A DNA stretch of 64,000 nucleotides from Neptunicoccus cionae (GTDB lineage Bacteria > Pseudomonadota > Alphaproteobacteria > Rhodobacterales > Rhodobacteraceae). Location of the stretch: the NCBI RefSeq assembly GCF_002860325.1, contig NZ_PKOJ01000002.1, positions 496,001 to 560,000 on the forward strand, written 5' to 3'. Positions 34,063-44,226 of the stretch are shown here, in pieces (position 1 is the first letter of the stretch; every line of letters starts with the position of its first letter). A program made the position numbers and the translations under genes. A model generated the notes under the pieces. That model had not been told where the DNA came from. It saw only the letters and a program-made list of their open reading frames with translations, and searched no databases.

Positions 34063-35715
34063 CTACGACCGGCGGGTCAGCAGTGTGCGCGCTGCGGCCT
34101 CTGCTTCGGGAGTGATAACATCCCCCGCCAGCATCCGTGCGATTTCCCGCGTGCGCTCATCCACATCCAGTTTCGCCACCGTACTCAGCGTTTCGCCCTT
34201 TTTCACGGATTTGGACACCTGCCACTGATGCGCCCCTTGCGCGGCCACTTGAGGAGAATGTGTCACTACCAGAATTTGTGCGCTCTGCGCCAACGCCGCC
34301 AGACGGCGCCCGACTGCATCTGCGGTCGCGCCGCCAACGCCCCTGTCGATTTCGTCGAAGATCAGCGTCACACCCTCGCTGCGTTTGGTAAGGCAAACCT
34401 TCAAGGCCAGCAAAAAGCGCGACAATTCCCCGCCCGACGCGATTTTGTCAATCGGACCTGACGGCGCGCCCGGATTTGTGGCGACGGTGAAAGCAACATC
34501 ATCGCGCCCCTCCGGTCCAGCCTCTCCATCAGTGATTTGCGTGGTAAATACCGCCCGCTCCATCTTCAGCGGTGCCAATTCTGCCAGCATTGCCTTGTCG
34601 AGCTTCAAAGCGGCCTTGCGCCGTGTCTCGCCCAGCTTTGCAGCCAGAGCATCGTAGTGTGCCGCTGCGTCCCGCACAGCCTTGTCCAGCGCATCTATCT
34701 GATCGGCACCGCCATCTATCGCCGCCAACCGTCCCCGCAGATCGTCTGCAAACTCAGCCAGTGCATCGGGGACAACGTTATGTTTGCGCGCCAGCCCGCG
34801 TATTGCAAACAACCGCTCCTCGGTGGCTTCCAGTTCCAGCGGGTTGAAATCCAGTGCGTTGAGGCAATCCTCGACCCCCTGTTGTGCATCCGCCAGTTCA
34901 GAAAGGGCCCGTGAGAGTGCTCCGATGGCAGGCTCAAGCTGTTCGCCTGCATGATCCGATGCCCCTTCCAGCCAGCGCATGGCATCTGTCATGGCCCCTT
35001 CTGCAGCATCATCCCCCAGCGCATTCGCTGCCTTGGCAATATCTTCGCGAATACGCTCTGCGCCCTGCATCAATCGGCGACGGGTATCGAGGGTCTCTTC
35101 CTCTCCCGCCTGAGGGTCCAGCTTGTCCAACTCCTCTACCGCATGACGGAGATAGTCCTCATCAGCTTTGGCCTGCCTCAGGGCTTCCTGCGCCTTGCCC
35201 AGTGTATCACGGGCCGCGCGTAGCGATTTCCAGGCGCCCTGGATCGGTGAGAGATCGACTCCCGCGAAAGCATCAAGCAGAAGGCGGTGGCCTCTGGGGT
35301 TCAGCAATCCACGGTCATCGTGCTGACCGTGCAATTCCACCAGCAACTCGGAAAGATTGCGCAGGGTTTCACCGGACACCCGACGATCATTCACAAAGGC
35401 AGTTTTGCGTCCGCTTGGGGTGTTTGTGCGGCGCAGGATCAGTTCTCCCTCGTCAAGCGAGAGTTCCTGTTCGGCCAGAACACGGTGAACCGGATGATCC
35501 TCTGCGATTTCAAAAACCGCCGTAACCTCGCCCTGCTCTGCCCCGCTGCGCACCAGATCGGCCCGCCCGCGCCAGCCGAGCACGAAACCGAGACTGTCCA
35601 GCAAAATGGATTTACCTGCTCCGGTCTCACCTGTGAGCACATTCAGACCCGACTGGAAATCCAGATCCAGCCGGTCGATCAATAACATGTTACGAATGGA
35701 AAGGCCGCGCAGCAT
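34063..35715 (-). CDS. recN: DNA repair protein RecN
   Basis: This 550-residue SMC-like ATPase acts in recombinational repair of double-strand breaks. Walker A GETGAGKS is at residues 29-36. Long coiled-coil arms occupy the middle (about 155-370), and the C-terminal lobe has the ABC signature SGGELSRF and Walker B LIFDEIDRGVGG. Length is typical. It is the last gene of the minus-strand run bamD-recN. I did not find an alphaproteobacterial LexA box (GTTC-N7-GTTC) in the short gap to bamD. Confidence 0.96.
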   Translation of the reverse strand: MLRGLSIRNMLLIDRLDLDFQSGLNVLTGETGAGKSILLDSLGFVLGWRGRADLVRSGAEQGEVTAVFEIAEDHPVHRVLAEQELSLDEGELILRRTNTPSGRKTAFVNDRRVSGETLRNLSELLVELHGQHDDRGLLNPRGHRLLLDAFAGVDLSPIQGAWKSLRAARDTLGKAQEALRQAKADEDYLRHAVEELDKLDPQAGEEETLDTRRRLMQGAERIREDIAKAANALGDDAAEGAMTDAMRWLEGASDHAGEQLEPAIGALSRALSELADAQQGVEDCLNALDFNPLELEATEERLFAIRGLARKHNVVPDALAEFADDLRGRLAAIDGGADQIDALDKAVRDAAAHYDALAAKLGETRRKAALKLDKAMLAELAPLKMERAVFTTQITDGEAGPEGRDDVAFTVATNPGAPSGPIDKIASGGELSRFLLALKVCLTKRSEGVTLIFDEIDRGVGGATADAVGRRLAALAQSAQILVVTHSPQVAAQGAHQWQVSKSVKKGETLSTVAKLDVDERTREIARMLAGDVITPEAEAAARTLLTRRS

Positions 35716-35805
35716 GGCGATTTATGTCCTGTAAAGACGATGGGTTAAGCGACAGTATCCGACAGTTGCACGGATGGTCCGTTCAAAACAGCAGCCGACC
35801 ATCAA

Positions 35806-36654
35806 TCAGAGCCATTCACCCCGTGCCACCTGACGCCAGATATTCTTCAGCCATCCCTGACTTTCAGCACTGGCTTCTTCAGTGGAGATTCCCCGCCCTG
35901 TCAGCAGAACATGGGTATCCTTGTACCAGTTGGTGCCTTGAAAGTTATGACCCAGTATGGCCCCGGCGGTTTGGGCATCACTGTCCAGACCAAGCGACAC
36001 ATAAGCCTCTACCAGACGGTGCAGCGCTTCGGGTGTATGGGTGGTGGTCTGGAAATCTTCAACGACGACGCGGAACCGGTTGATCGCAGCACCGAAGTGA
36101 CCTTTTTTCATATAGAACCGGCCAATATCCATTTCCTTGCCTGCAAGATGATCGAGGGCAAGATCGAATTTCAACAAGGCCGAAGAGGCATATTCGCTGT
36201 CCGGATAGTTCTCAACCGTACTGCGCAGTGCTTGCAACGCCTGAAAGGTAATACCCTGATCGCGGCTTACATCGTCAATCTGGTCGTAAAAGCTGAGCGC
36301 GATAAGATACTGCGCATAGGCTGCATCTTCATCCTGCGGATAGAATTCAAGATAGCGCTGCGCCGCGCCGCGGCTTTCCTCATAGAGCCGTGCCTGATGA
36401 TAGGCAAAGGCCGACATGATCATAGAGCGTTTTGCCCAGTCGGAATAGGGATAGAGGCGCTCGACTTCGGTAAACAGTTTGGCCGCGTCTTCGGCACCCT
36501 TGCGGGTGGCGAGTTTGGCTTCGGCCTGCTGGTAAATCATCTCGGGCGGCTGGTTTTCGAGGGAAACTTCCTGTTCGCGCTGCCCGCAACCGGCAACCAG
36601 AACAACCGAAGCTGTCAGAATACCGTAAACTGCCTTCTTGCCTAAGTGCATCAT
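35806..36654 (-). CDS. bamD: Outer membrane assembly lipoprotein BamD
   Basis: This lipoprotein (282 residues from ATG 36654) is an essential part of the BAM complex that folds beta-barrel proteins into the outer membrane. The lipobox VLVAGC follows a short hydrophobic segment. The mature part consists of TPR-like repeats with the typical AEAKLATRKGAEDAAKLF and LYPYSDWAKRSMIMSAFAYH phrases. The frame extends to 36696, but the extra residues would make an odd signal peptide. It lies between lpxC and recN, grouping envelope functions. Confidence 0.92.
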   Translation of the reverse strand: MMHLGKKAVYGILTASVVLVAGCGQREQEVSLENQPPEMIYQQAEAKLATRKGAEDAAKLFTEVERLYPYSDWAKRSMIMSAFAYHQARLYEESRGAAQRYLEFYPQDEDAAYAQYLIALSFYDQIDDVSRDQGITFQALQALRSTVENYPDSEYASSALLKFDLALDHLAGKEMDIGRFYMKKGHFGAAINRFRVVVEDFQTTTHTPEALHRLVEAYVSLGLDSDAQTAGAILGHNFQGTNWYKDTHVLLTGRGISTEEASAESQGWLKNIWRQVARGEWL

Positions 36655-36783
36655 ACCCGCATTACCCTGTCCCGCTCGCCCGACGATAGGCTGCATTTTA
36701 CGGGTTAACTAGCACAAAACCAGCCGAGTAAAAACGCTTTCGTCCGGTTTTGCACGAAGATTTGTGATTTGTTTGTAACAGGT

Positions 36784-37701
36784 TCAGGCCAGCACAAAAT
36801 CGCTGGGTTTGATATGTGCGCCGGGCAGATCGTGCCACTGGCTCGGGGTGCACTCGACCATTTCCCACGCATCGGGCTGTGCAAACAGTTCGCGCAGCAA
36901 CAAATTTGTGGCACGGTGGCCGGCTTTATCGCCGTGATACCGCCCGATGATCGGATGACCTGCCAGAGCCAGATCGCCCAGAGCATCCAGCATTTTATGG
37001 CGCACGCATTCGTCATCGCGGCGGAACCCTTCAGGGTTCAACACAGTATCGCCGTCCACAACAATTGCATTTTCAAGTCCACCACCCAGCGCCAGACCGG
37101 CGGATTGCATCATATCCACATCGCGGCGCAGGCAGAAAGTGCGGCAGTTAGAAAGTTCCCGAACAAAGGCACCATTGGACATTTGCAACGTTTTTGACTG
37201 TTTTCCGATGGCAGCCTCGTCAAAATCTATGGCAAATTCGATCTCGATCTTTTCAGACGGGGCAAGGCTCGCAGAGAAGCCGTCTACATTGATGCTGACG
37301 GGTTTCAGGATGCGGATTGCTTTCAGCGGCGCGTCGAGCTCTTTAAGACCGGCTTTCAGGATCGCAGCAACAAACGGCGCAGAGCTGCCGTCCATGATTG
37401 GAATTTCCGGACCGTCGATTTCAATCATTGCGTTGTGGATACCGGTTCCGGCAAGAGCCGCCATCAGGTGCTCTACAGTGGAAACCTCGACACCGGCATC
37501 ATTGGCAAGACGGGTGCACAGACGGGTATCGTTGACGTGATCGTAACGGGCGGGAATCATGTTATCGCGGTCCGTGACATCGACACGCTGGATCCAGATG
37601 CCGAAATCAGCGACGGACGGGGACACACGCAACGCGGCACGCTTGCCGGAATGGAGTCCTTTTCCAACAATCTCGATCGGGGTTTTCAGTGTTCTTTGCA
37701 T
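36784..37701 (-). CDS. lpxC: UDP-3-O-acyl-N-acetylglucosamine deacetylase
   Basis: This 305-residue zinc amidase commits UDP-GlcNAc to lipid A synthesis. Zinc-binding and catalytic motifs include STVEHLMAAL near residue 80 and RHKMLDALGDLALAG with zinc ligands His and Asp; GRYHGDKAGH near the end holds the catalytic His. AGGTG upstream fixes ATG 37701. It follows ftsZ but is separated from it by a strong terminator and has its own promoter-like sequence. Confidence 0.96.
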   Translation of the reverse strand: MQRTLKTPIEIVGKGLHSGKRAALRVSPSVADFGIWIQRVDVTDRDNMIPARYDHVNDTRLCTRLANDAGVEVSTVEHLMAALAGTGIHNAMIEIDGPEIPIMDGSSAPFVAAILKAGLKELDAPLKAIRILKPVSINVDGFSASLAPSEKIEIEFAIDFDEAAIGKQSKTLQMSNGAFVRELSNCRTFCLRRDVDMMQSAGLALGGGLENAIVVDGDTVLNPEGFRRDDECVRHKMLDALGDLALAGHPIIGRYHGDKAGHRATNLLLRELFAQPDAWEMVECTPSQWHDLPGAHIKPSDFVLA

Positions 37702-37727
37702 GATGCACCTGTGGCTTTGCTTAACCA

Positions 37728-37758
37728 ATTATCTAGGGAACACCTCGCAAAAGCTCAA
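37728..37758 (-). promoter_or_regulatory. Candidate lpxC promoter
   Basis: On the minus strand TTGAGC (37753-37758) is followed by GATAAT (37728-37733, five of six to consensus) with a 19-base spacer; TAGATA with a 17-base spacer is an alternative. It lies after the ftsZ terminator and about 27 bases before the lpxC ATG. Confidence 0.35.
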
Positions 37759-37794
37759 ATAACGCTTTGTGACGCTATGTGACAATGCTGAAAC

Positions 37795-37821
37795 AAAAAA
37801 GGCACGTCGCTGACGTGCCTT
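37795..37821 (-). terminator. Rho-independent terminator of ftsZ
   Basis: On the minus strand AAGGCACGTC and GACGTGCCTT form a perfect 10-bp stem with a 3-base loop, followed by six T. It begins 29 bases after the ftsZ stop codon and isolates lpxC from the dcw transcript. Confidence 0.9.
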
Positions 37822-37849
37822 GTTCAAATTCGGTGTATGCGGCTTCGAA

Positions 37850-39535
37850 TTAATTCGCTTGGCGCCGCAAAAACGCTGGAATTTCAATGCGTTCCTGTTC
37901 CGGATCGGCGTGATCTTCTTCTTCCGCATATTGTGGCGCTGCAGAGCTGACCTGCGGCTGTTCACGATGCGCGGAGGGCTGCACGTCACTGTGACCGGTC
38001 ATGCGAGAGATCAAGCTGTTCAGACGGAAACCTTTTGGCTTCTCTTCGTGGGCTTCACCGCTAAAGAACTTCGGCGTCTCTGCCGCAGCTTCCTGAGCAC
38101 GGGGCGCTTTGGCAACCGCAGCTTCCAGGCGTTTCATGGTTTCAGGGCTGACCTCGCCTGGCTTTGCCGCCTGAGGCGCAACAAAACCGGACCGCTGGTC
38201 AAAGAAGTTGTCAGGGGCTTCAACCGATTCAACCTGTGTCTGCTGTGGCTGGTAAGCCGGTGCAGGCAGGCCGTCTTCGGTTGTCGGCTCTTCAATGACG
38301 TTTTCGTCTTGCGCTGTCTCTTGGGGCAGTTGCTCGAACAGGCTTGGCTCTGAGCTGTTGGCTTGCGCAGCTACAGGCTCGGGTTTGGATTGAACCGGCT
38401 CCTGTTCAGCCATCGGGGCCGGTGCGGCTTCCTGCGCGGCAACAGGTTGTTCGGCAGGTGTTTCAGCGACAGGCGACGGTGTTGGCACAGACACTTTGAT
38501 TTCGGCGGCACTTTGGGCCAGCGGTTCTTTCAAAGTGCGACGTGGTACAGGAATATCCCCTGCCCCGACCGCAGCGTCGATACCGGTTGCAACAACGGAA
38601 ACGCGCATCACATCTTCCATGCTCGGATCCATGGTGGAACCGACGATGATGTTGGCTTCCGGATCCACTTCCTCGCGGATACGGTTTGCCGCTTCGTCCA
38701 GTTCGAACAGCGTCAGGTCGTTGCCGCCAGTGATGTTGATCAGAACACCGCGGGCACCTTGCAGGGAAATCTCGTCCAGCAGCGGGTTCGCGATGGCTTT
38801 CTCGGCGGCCTGAATGGCACGATCTTCGCCAGTGGCTTCGCCTGTCCCCATCATGGCTTTACCCATTTCGTCCATTACGGAACGGATATCGGCAAAGTCG
38901 AGGTTGATGATACCCGGACGGACCATCAGGTCTGTCACGCCTTTAACGCCCTGATACAGAACATCATCTGCAAGGCTGAAGGCTTCGGTGAATGTGGTTT
39001 GTTCGTTGGCGATCCGGAACAGGTTCTGGTTCGGAATGATGATCAGCGTGTCCACAACCTTTTGCAGACATTCAACGCCTTCTTCCGCCTGACGCATACG
39101 GCGGGTGCCTTCAAACTGGAACGGTTTGGTTACAACGCCAACGGTCAGGATACCCAACTCGCGCGCGGCTTGTGCCACGATCGGCGCGCCACCCGTGCCG
39201 GTGCCACCGCCCATACCAGCGGTGATGAAACACATGTGGCTGCCCACAAGGTGATCCACGATTTGCTCGATGCTTTCTTCGGCAGCGGCAGCGCCCACGC
39301 TTGGACGGGCGCCAGCGCCCAGACCTTCGGTGATTTTCTCGCCCAGCTGGATCTTACAAGTCGCCTTTGTGGATTGCAGTGCCTGTGCGTCCGTGTTCGC
39401 GACGACAAAATCAACACCGTCCAGCGCCTTGTCGATCATGTTGTTGACCGCGTTGCCACCGGCCCCACCAATACCGAATACTGTGATCCGTGGTTTTAAA
39501 TCTACCATCTCTGGCATACGCAAATTCAATGTCAT
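37850..39535 (-). CDS. ftsZ: Cell division protein FtsZ
   Basis: This tubulin-like GTPase forms the division ring. The GTP signature [11 protein letters not shown], the N-terminal [15 protein letters not shown], and the T7 synergy loop [11 protein letters not shown] are all intact in the first 320 residues. At 561 residues it is far longer than the E. coli protein (383). The extra length is a Pro/Ala/Glu/Gln-rich linker of about 200 residues before the conserved C-terminal peptide [12 protein letters not shown], which binds FtsA and other partners. A 175-base gap with a promoter candidate and GANTC sites precedes it. Confidence 0.97.
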   Translation of the reverse strand: MTLNLRMPEMVDLKPRITVFGIGGAGGNAVNNMIDKALDGVDFVVANTDAQALQSTKATCKIQLGEKITEGLGAGARPSVGAAAAEESIEQIVDHLVGSHMCFITAGMGGGTGTGGAPIVAQAARELGILTVGVVTKPFQFEGTRRMRQAEEGVECLQKVVDTLIIIPNQNLFRIANEQTTFTEAFSLADDVLYQGVKGVTDLMVRPGIINLDFADIRSVMDEMGKAMMGTGEATGEDRAIQAAEKAIANPLLDEISLQGARGVLINITGGNDLTLFELDEAANRIREEVDPEANIIVGSTMDPSMEDVMRVSVVATGIDAAVGAGDIPVPRRTLKEPLAQSAAEIKVSVPTPSPVAETPAEQPVAAQEAAPAPMAEQEPVQSKPEPVAAQANSSEPSLFEQLPQETAQDENVIEEPTTEDGLPAPAYQPQQTQVESVEAPDNFFDQRSGFVAPQAAKPGEVSPETMKRLEAAVAKAPRAQEAAAETPKFFSGEAHEEKPKGFRLNSLISRMTGHSDVQPSAHREQPQVSSAAPQYAEEEDHADPEQERIEIPAFLRRQAN

Positions 39536-39655
39536 GTTCTATCCGCCTGTAGTTTTTTTGTTTCGCCGTCTGACCAACGGTCGCTTACGCCCTGATTCGG
39601 TATGCTAAACGACTGATTCGCTCAGGTCACGAAAAATCGTCGGAATTGCGCCCAT

Positions 39656-39683
39656 ATTGTAACGCATACAGGGGATTCTGCAA
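39656..39683 (-). promoter_or_regulatory. Candidate ftsZ promoter with overlapping GANTC site
   Basis: On the minus strand TTGCAG (39678-39683) and TACAAT (39656-39661, five of six) are 16 bases apart. A GAATC (GANTC) at 39674-39678 starts in the last base of the -35 hexamer. Two more GANTC sites lie downstream at 39615-39619 and 39594-39598, still upstream of the ftsZ ATG. GANTC is the CcrM methylation target read by GcrA in alphaproteobacteria. Confidence 0.45.
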
Positions 39684-39710
39684 GATTTTGCCGAACCTCC
39701 CACAGCTAGT

Positions 39711-41045
39711 CTACCAGTTCTCTTTGAACCACCGCATAGCGCGTTTCAGGGGCTGTCTGCCCTGCCCCGCCATGGGTAGGTTAAAGTCCCAACATTCGTC
39801 CTGCGGATGGGCTGCATGCAGCGCCAGACCGACGCTCGCCGCAAAGGCGGGGCCGGTTGCAGCCTGTGGAAGCCCTTGTATCCGCAACGGTTTTCCAAGC
39901 CGAACCTGCTGACCGAGAATCCGGCTCGCAAGTCCTTCGAGACCCGGAATTTGGCTGCCTCCGCCCGTCAATACAATGCGCTGGCTTGGCAGGTGGTCAA
40001 AACCGGCAGCATCCAGCCGAGCACGGACCTCTTCCAAAATCTCTTCAACGCGAGGGCGCATCACCCCGATCAGTTCGGACCGGCTGATCCGGCGGCGGTC
40101 GTGATCGAAATCACCTGTATCGCCGCCTATCTCGATCATATCGCGGTCATCCATCCCCGTGGCGACAACGCCACCGTGGAAGGTCTTGATCCGCTCGGCC
40201 GTGGGGGTCGCCACTTGCAAGCCCTGACTGATGTCAGAGGTCACAAGATCACCACCCATACGCACGGAATCTGCAAAAATCATGTGCTTTTTCAAAAAGA
40301 TGGAAACGCTGGTCGCGCCACCGCCAAAGTCGACACACGCGCCGCCCAACTCTTGCTCATCCTCAACCAGAGCCGACACACCGGCCACATAGGAGGAGGA
40401 TGCAAAACCGGCCAGTTCCAGATCGCAGCGTTTGATACATTTCAGCAGGTTCTCGATCGCGCCGGTATCAATGGTCAGCAGGTGCATATCCACAGACAGA
40501 CGGTTGCCAATCTGGCCGCGCGGGTCGGACAGGCCGGAACGGTGATCGAGCGCAAAGTTCACCGGCATAGCGTGGATCGCTTCACGGCCCATGCCATAAT
40601 CCGGCACATCGCATTCCGCCAGTACCCGCCCGATGTCATAATCCATCACCGAGCCGTTTTCCAGTTGCACCGCCCCTGTCACCCCGTAAGAGCGCGGCTC
40701 TGCGCCGGACATGCAGGCAATGACGTGATCAACACGGGTGTTCGCCATCTTCTGCGCCGCCTGAACCGCGGTACGGATCGCCCGCTCGGTCTCTTCCATC
40801 GTGCTGACTTCGCCAAAGCGAACGCCGCGGGAACGGGTGGTGGCCACGCCAATCACGCGGAACGCCCCGTGATTGGCCATCGCCGTCATGCCCTCTTGCG
40901 CATTCATCTGCACCGAAGGATCGAATTGCAGGATCATACATGCAATTTTCGATGTCCCCACATCCAGAATGGCCACCACGCCCCGTTGCAGGGCCGCGCG
41001 GCGGCGTTGTCTCATAGCGCGTTGTGTTTCGTATAGTTGTGTCAT
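39711..41045 (-). CDS. ftsA: Cell division protein FtsA
   Basis: This 444-residue actin-like ATPase tethers FtsZ filaments to the membrane. The phosphate-1 motif VAILDVGTSKIACMI is at about residues 25-39. The phosphate-2 region CVDFGGGATSVSIF and the adenosine motif VLTGGGSQIPGLEGLA follow. The C-terminal amphipathic helix is MRWFKENW. An N-terminal basic extension (residues 1-23) is longer than in E. coli. Its ATG overlaps the ftsQ stop (TGATG), indicating coupled synthesis. Confidence 0.95.
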   Translation of the reverse strand: MTQLYETQRAMRQRRRAALQRGVVAILDVGTSKIACMILQFDPSVQMNAQEGMTAMANHGAFRVIGVATTRSRGVRFGEVSTMEETERAIRTAVQAAQKMANTRVDHVIACMSGAEPRSYGVTGAVQLENGSVMDYDIGRVLAECDVPDYGMGREAIHAMPVNFALDHRSGLSDPRGQIGNRLSVDMHLLTIDTGAIENLLKCIKRCDLELAGFASSSYVAGVSALVEDEQELGGACVDFGGGATSVSIFLKKHMIFADSVRMGGDLVTSDISQGLQVATPTAERIKTFHGGVVATGMDDRDMIEIGGDTGDFDHDRRRISRSELIGVMRPRVEEILEEVRARLDAAGFDHLPSQRIVLTGGGSQIPGLEGLASRILGQQVRLGKPLRIQGLPQAATGPAFAASVGLALHAAHPQDECWDFNLPMAGQGRQPLKRAMRWFKENW

Positions 41046-42004
41046 CAGGTTTCACTTTCCCCATCGGCTATGGCCCGCAGCCGGTGCAGTTCTTCGACCG
41101 CTGCTGCAGTTAAACGAAGGACCGGACGGCGCCCGTCCCTCATGTCTACGACCGTTACATCCCGCCCAAGCAGGTCACGGGCCCGTTGCAGGGCAACAAC
41201 CCGCTCCAAGGCGGCAACCGGACGGTTGACCGGCAGCTGGATAATCTGACCACGGTCCAGCATCACATCCCAGCGGCGCTCCCCGACACGGCGCAAACCG
41301 CGAATGCGGTCCGCAAGGGGGCCAGCAGCCGCCAGAAGACGCAAAGCCTGCCCTGCATGGTCCTGCGCACCTTTGCCAAGGATCAACGGCAGTTCAAGAT
41401 ACCCTTCGCGGGTTTCCAGAACACCGGCCCGCGCCCCGAAACTGTCAACCAGTTCAAGATGGTCGGCACCGCGCCAGACCAGAGCAGGAACCCGCTCTAC
41501 GATTTCTACATCAAGGACACCGCCGCGCAGAAACACATCCGCACTTTTCACGGCATCAATTGCTTCGATTTTCTCTTTCAGCGCTGCGAGATCCAGTTGC
41601 AGGGAACTCACCGGAAATACCATCGGAATGGCTTCGCGGACCTGTTTGGATACAACAGCGCTGCCGCCCTGCACCTGCATCAGGTTCACGGCAAATTCGG
41701 GACGGTTTTCAATCATGGTGCGTGCGTTGGTCACGCTTTGTGCAAGACGGGCCTGCACTTCCGGATCGGAGAAATGGTTCGCGACCAGTCCAACCACAAT
41801 CGCAATCGGCAGGCCGGTGCGGATCAGGGACCGGTAAAGCGGTGTCAGCCAGATCCGTTCCAGCCGGTATTTGATGCGGCTCGGGCTTGGGTCGGGCCGC
41901 GCGGCGGGCTGGTGCGCAGAGCGTTCGGTCCGGTCCATATAGGAGGGTTGCGTATCGGGATCACGGTAGACCAACCGCTGGCGCGGCATATCTATCGCTG
42001 ACAT
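41045..42004 (-). CDS. ftsQ: Cell division protein FtsQ
   Basis: This 319-residue bitopic membrane protein of the divisome links FtsZ-ring assembly to septal cell-wall synthesis. A cytoplasmic basic N-terminus of about 60 residues precedes one membrane helix ([15 protein letters not shown]). A POTRA domain then begins at [21 protein letters not shown], and the beta domain has the typical VDSFGARAG segment. The start overlaps the ddl end by 13 bases. It sits in the usual place between ddl and ftsA. Confidence 0.93.
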   Translation of the reverse strand: MSAIDMPRQRLVYRDPDTQPSYMDRTERSAHQPAARPDPSPSRIKYRLERIWLTPLYRSLIRTGLPIAIVVGLVANHFSDPEVQARLAQSVTNARTMIENRPEFAVNLMQVQGGSAVVSKQVREAIPMVFPVSSLQLDLAALKEKIEAIDAVKSADVFLRGGVLDVEIVERVPALVWRGADHLELVDSFGARAGVLETREGYLELPLILGKGAQDHAGQALRLLAAAGPLADRIRGLRRVGERRWDVMLDRGQIIQLPVNRPVAALERVVALQRARDLLGRDVTVVDMRDGRRPVLRLTAAAVEELHRLRAIADGESET

Positions 42005-42906
42005 GATGCGTCCTCCACCAGCCAGCTCACCAATTTACCAAAGGAAATGCCACATTCCGCGGCCTGCTCGGGCGCAAGGGACGTGGGCGTCATGCCGGGC
42101 TGTGTATTGGTTTCCAGCAGGATCAACCCGTCAAGACCGAGGGACTCATCCCAGCGGAAATCCGTCCGGCTCAGCCCGCGACAACCCAAGGCATCATGGG
42201 CACGCAATGCGTAATCAAGACAGGCTTCAAAAATCTCGGCAGGTACATTTGCCGGCACCTCGTGACGGGACCCGCCCGGTTTGTATTTGGCGTCGTAATC
42301 ATACCAGCCGTCGGTCAGGATATCAGTCACGGTCAGCGCCTTGTCCCCCATCACCGCTGTCGTCAGTTCCCGACCCGGAACAAACTTTTCCACCATCAGC
42401 ACGTCAGGCATGTCATCGCTGATTTGCGCCGGACCATTGGCCGCTTCGTTCACCAGATAGACCCCGACGGAAGACCCTTCGTTGAACGGCTTCACCACAT
42501 AGGGTGGCGCGATCGGATGGCTTTTCATGACCTCCTCGCGGGAGACAAGACGGTGTTCGGCCACTGGCAATCCGGCGGCAGCGAAAACCTCCTTGGATTT
42601 CTCTTTATCCATCGCAAGGGCAGAGGCAAACACGCCGGAATGGGTATAGGGTATCCGCATCCATTCAAGAATGCCCTGAACACAGCCGTCTTCGCCCCAG
42701 CGCCCATGAAGCGCATTAAAAACCACATCGGGATTGGTTGCACGCAAATCGGCCATCAAATCCGGACCTGCGTCCAGTTCGGTGACTTCATAACCTTCCG
42801 TGCGCAACGCCTTGGCGACTTCGTGACCGGAGGAGAGAGAGACCTCACGTTCAGCCGAAGGGCCGCCTTGTAGAACTGTTACGCGGTGAAATGCCCTGCT
42901 CGACAT
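41992..42906 (-). CDS. ddl: D-alanine-D-alanine ligase
   Basis: This 304-residue ATP-grasp enzyme makes D-Ala-D-Ala for peptidoglycan. The N-terminal [14 protein letters not shown] (residues 14-27), [13 protein letters not shown], the ATP-grasp region [16 protein letters not shown], and the closing [20 protein letters not shown] are all diagnostic. Its place between murB and ftsQ is the standard dcw order. The short variant (DdlB size) fits the dcw-encoded type. Confidence 0.96.
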   Translation of the reverse strand: MSSRAFHRVTVLQGGPSAEREVSLSSGHEVAKALRTEGYEVTELDAGPDLMADLRATNPDVVFNALHGRWGEDGCVQGILEWMRIPYTHSGVFASALAMDKEKSKEVFAAAGLPVAEHRLVSREEVMKSHPIAPPYVVKPFNEGSSVGVYLVNEAANGPAQISDDMPDVLMVEKFVPGRELTTAVMGDKALTVTDILTDGWYDYDAKYKPGGSRHEVPANVPAEIFEACLDYALRAHDALGCRGLSRTDFRWDESLGLDGLILLETNTQPGMTPTSLAPEQAAECGISFGKLVSWLVEDASCQR

Positions 42907-42956
42907 GACCGCCTCGTCTTTTGCCCCGGCCTTTTTCGGCTCTCACGGGCTATGCC

Positions 42957-43898
42957 TTATTGTGCCGCCGGTTTGCCGACGCGCATGATTTCCCATACTA
43001 GGGTTATTCCACTGTTTTCGAAAACCCTTTTTCGCACCAATTCTCCTAAATTTTCCAAATCTGCGGCAGAAGCGCCACCTTTGTTAATCAGAAAGTTGGA
43101 ATGCATCTCGCTCATCTGTGCTCCGCCGACGCTGGCACCGCGCATTCCCGCGTCATCTATTACCTTCCACGCCTTAAGCTCATGGGTATCGTCGGCCTCT
43201 CCCGTGGACGAATAGCCTGCGGGATTGCGGAAGGTCGAACCACAGGAACGCTCCTTGGTGGGCTGGGTCGCTTCGCGCTTGGCAAGGGCCTCTGCCATTT
43301 TCGCTTCAATCGCCTCCGGCTCACCTGCACGCCCTTGCAGCACAACAGATGTCAGGATCATCCCCTCGGGCAACGAGGTAGAGCGATAGGCAAACCCCAT
43401 ATCCGCCGGTGTCAGCGTAACCAACTCGCCCGAGCGTGTCAGCGCCTCTGCCTGCACAAAAACATCCGCCAGATAGGTGCCATAGCACCCCGCATTCATC
43501 TTTGCCGCGCCGCCAATAGCGCCCGGAATGGTGCGCAGAAAAGCCAGATCAATGCCCGCCTGTGCGGCTTTGCGGGCAACGTGGGCGTCAAGCGCACCGA
43601 CACCGGCACGGATGCGGTTTCCCTCCAGCACCTCTATCCCGTTGAAACCACGTCCAAAACGCACCACTACCCCGTCCAGACCACCATCGCGGATGATCAG
43701 ATTGGAACAGACCCCGATTGGAAAGACCGGCACAGACGGATCAAGCGCGGCCAGAAAATCCTGCAAATCCGCCAGATCCGCCGGTTGGTACAAAACTTCC
43801 GCAGGGCCACCCACGCGCAGCCAGCTTAATGCATCCATCGGGCGGTTTGGCGTCAGCGTGCCGCGCACCGGCGGCAGGGTCTCAATACTCAGGCTCAT
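42957..43898 (-). CDS. murB: UDP-N-acetylenolpyruvoylglucosamine reductase
   Basis: This 313-residue FAD enzyme reduces enolpyruvyl-UDP-GlcNAc to UDP-MurNAc with NADPH. It shows the FAD-binding [33 protein letters not shown], the catalytic Ser region [13 protein letters not shown], and GGASAADL near the end (MurB type II pattern). ATG 43898 lies inside the end of the upstream DUF2484 gene (17-base overlap); a TTG at 43922 would extend it by eight residues. The overlap suggests translational coupling to the small membrane protein. Confidence 0.95.
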   Translation of the reverse strand: MSLSIETLPPVRGTLTPNRPMDALSWLRVGGPAEVLYQPADLADLQDFLAALDPSVPVFPIGVCSNLIIRDGGLDGVVVRFGRGFNGIEVLEGNRIRAGVGALDAHVARKAAQAGIDLAFLRTIPGAIGGAAKMNAGCYGTYLADVFVQAEALTRSGELVTLTPADMGFAYRSTSLPEGMILTSVVLQGRAGEPEAIEAKMAEALAKREATQPTKERSCGSTFRNPAGYSSTGEADDTHELKAWKVIDDAGMRGASVGGAQMSEMHSNFLINKGGASAADLENLGELVRKRVFENSGITLVWEIMRVGKPAAQ

Positions 43899-44211
43899 TC
43901 GGGTTTCTTTCGCCGTCTTCAAGTTTGTGTTCTTCCAGCCAGGTGAACGGCTTTCCGGTGATCCGCGCCCATGTGAACCGCCCTATATAGTATAGCGGCC
44001 AGCGCATGATCGAACCGACACCTGCCACAAACATGAACGCGATGAAAGGGTTTCCGGCGATCCACAAGTAGGGGATCAACGGAACAAGAAGCAAAAGCAG
44101 CAGGAACGCTCCGGGGGGATGATAGGGCCTGCGGCACAGGGCCACCACGGTTCCCATTCCGACCCAACAGGCGGCAAACACAATGGCCGAATTCAACCCG
44201 ATATCAAACAC
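43882..44211 (-). CDS. DUF2484 family small membrane protein (copy 2)
   Basis: This 109-residue protein has three or four hydrophobic helices and a charged C-terminal tail. It begins with GTG. Blocks such as [21 protein letters not shown] match the paralogue just upstream almost word for word. DUF2484 is a Rhodobacterales family of unknown function. Its end overlaps murB by 17 bases, so it is an integral part of the dcw operon. A role in envelope or divisome assembly is a guess from context only. Confidence 0.85.
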   Translation of the reverse strand: MFDIGLNSAIVFAACWVGMGTVVALCRRPYHPPGAFLLLLLLVPLIPYLWIAGNPFIAFMFVAGVGSIMRWPLYYIGRFTWARITGKPFTWLEEHKLEDGERNPNEPEY

Positions 44212-44226
44212 GCGCCCCGGCCTTTC

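Noticed and set aside
35716-35805. LexA-type box ahead of recN
   Set aside because: The gap contains only a single GTTC/GAAC word and not the GTTC-N7-GTTC spacing expected in alphaproteobacteria.
38363-41036. Long plus-strand ORFs opposite ftsZ and ftsA
   Set aside because: Both are antisense shadows of unmistakable division genes.
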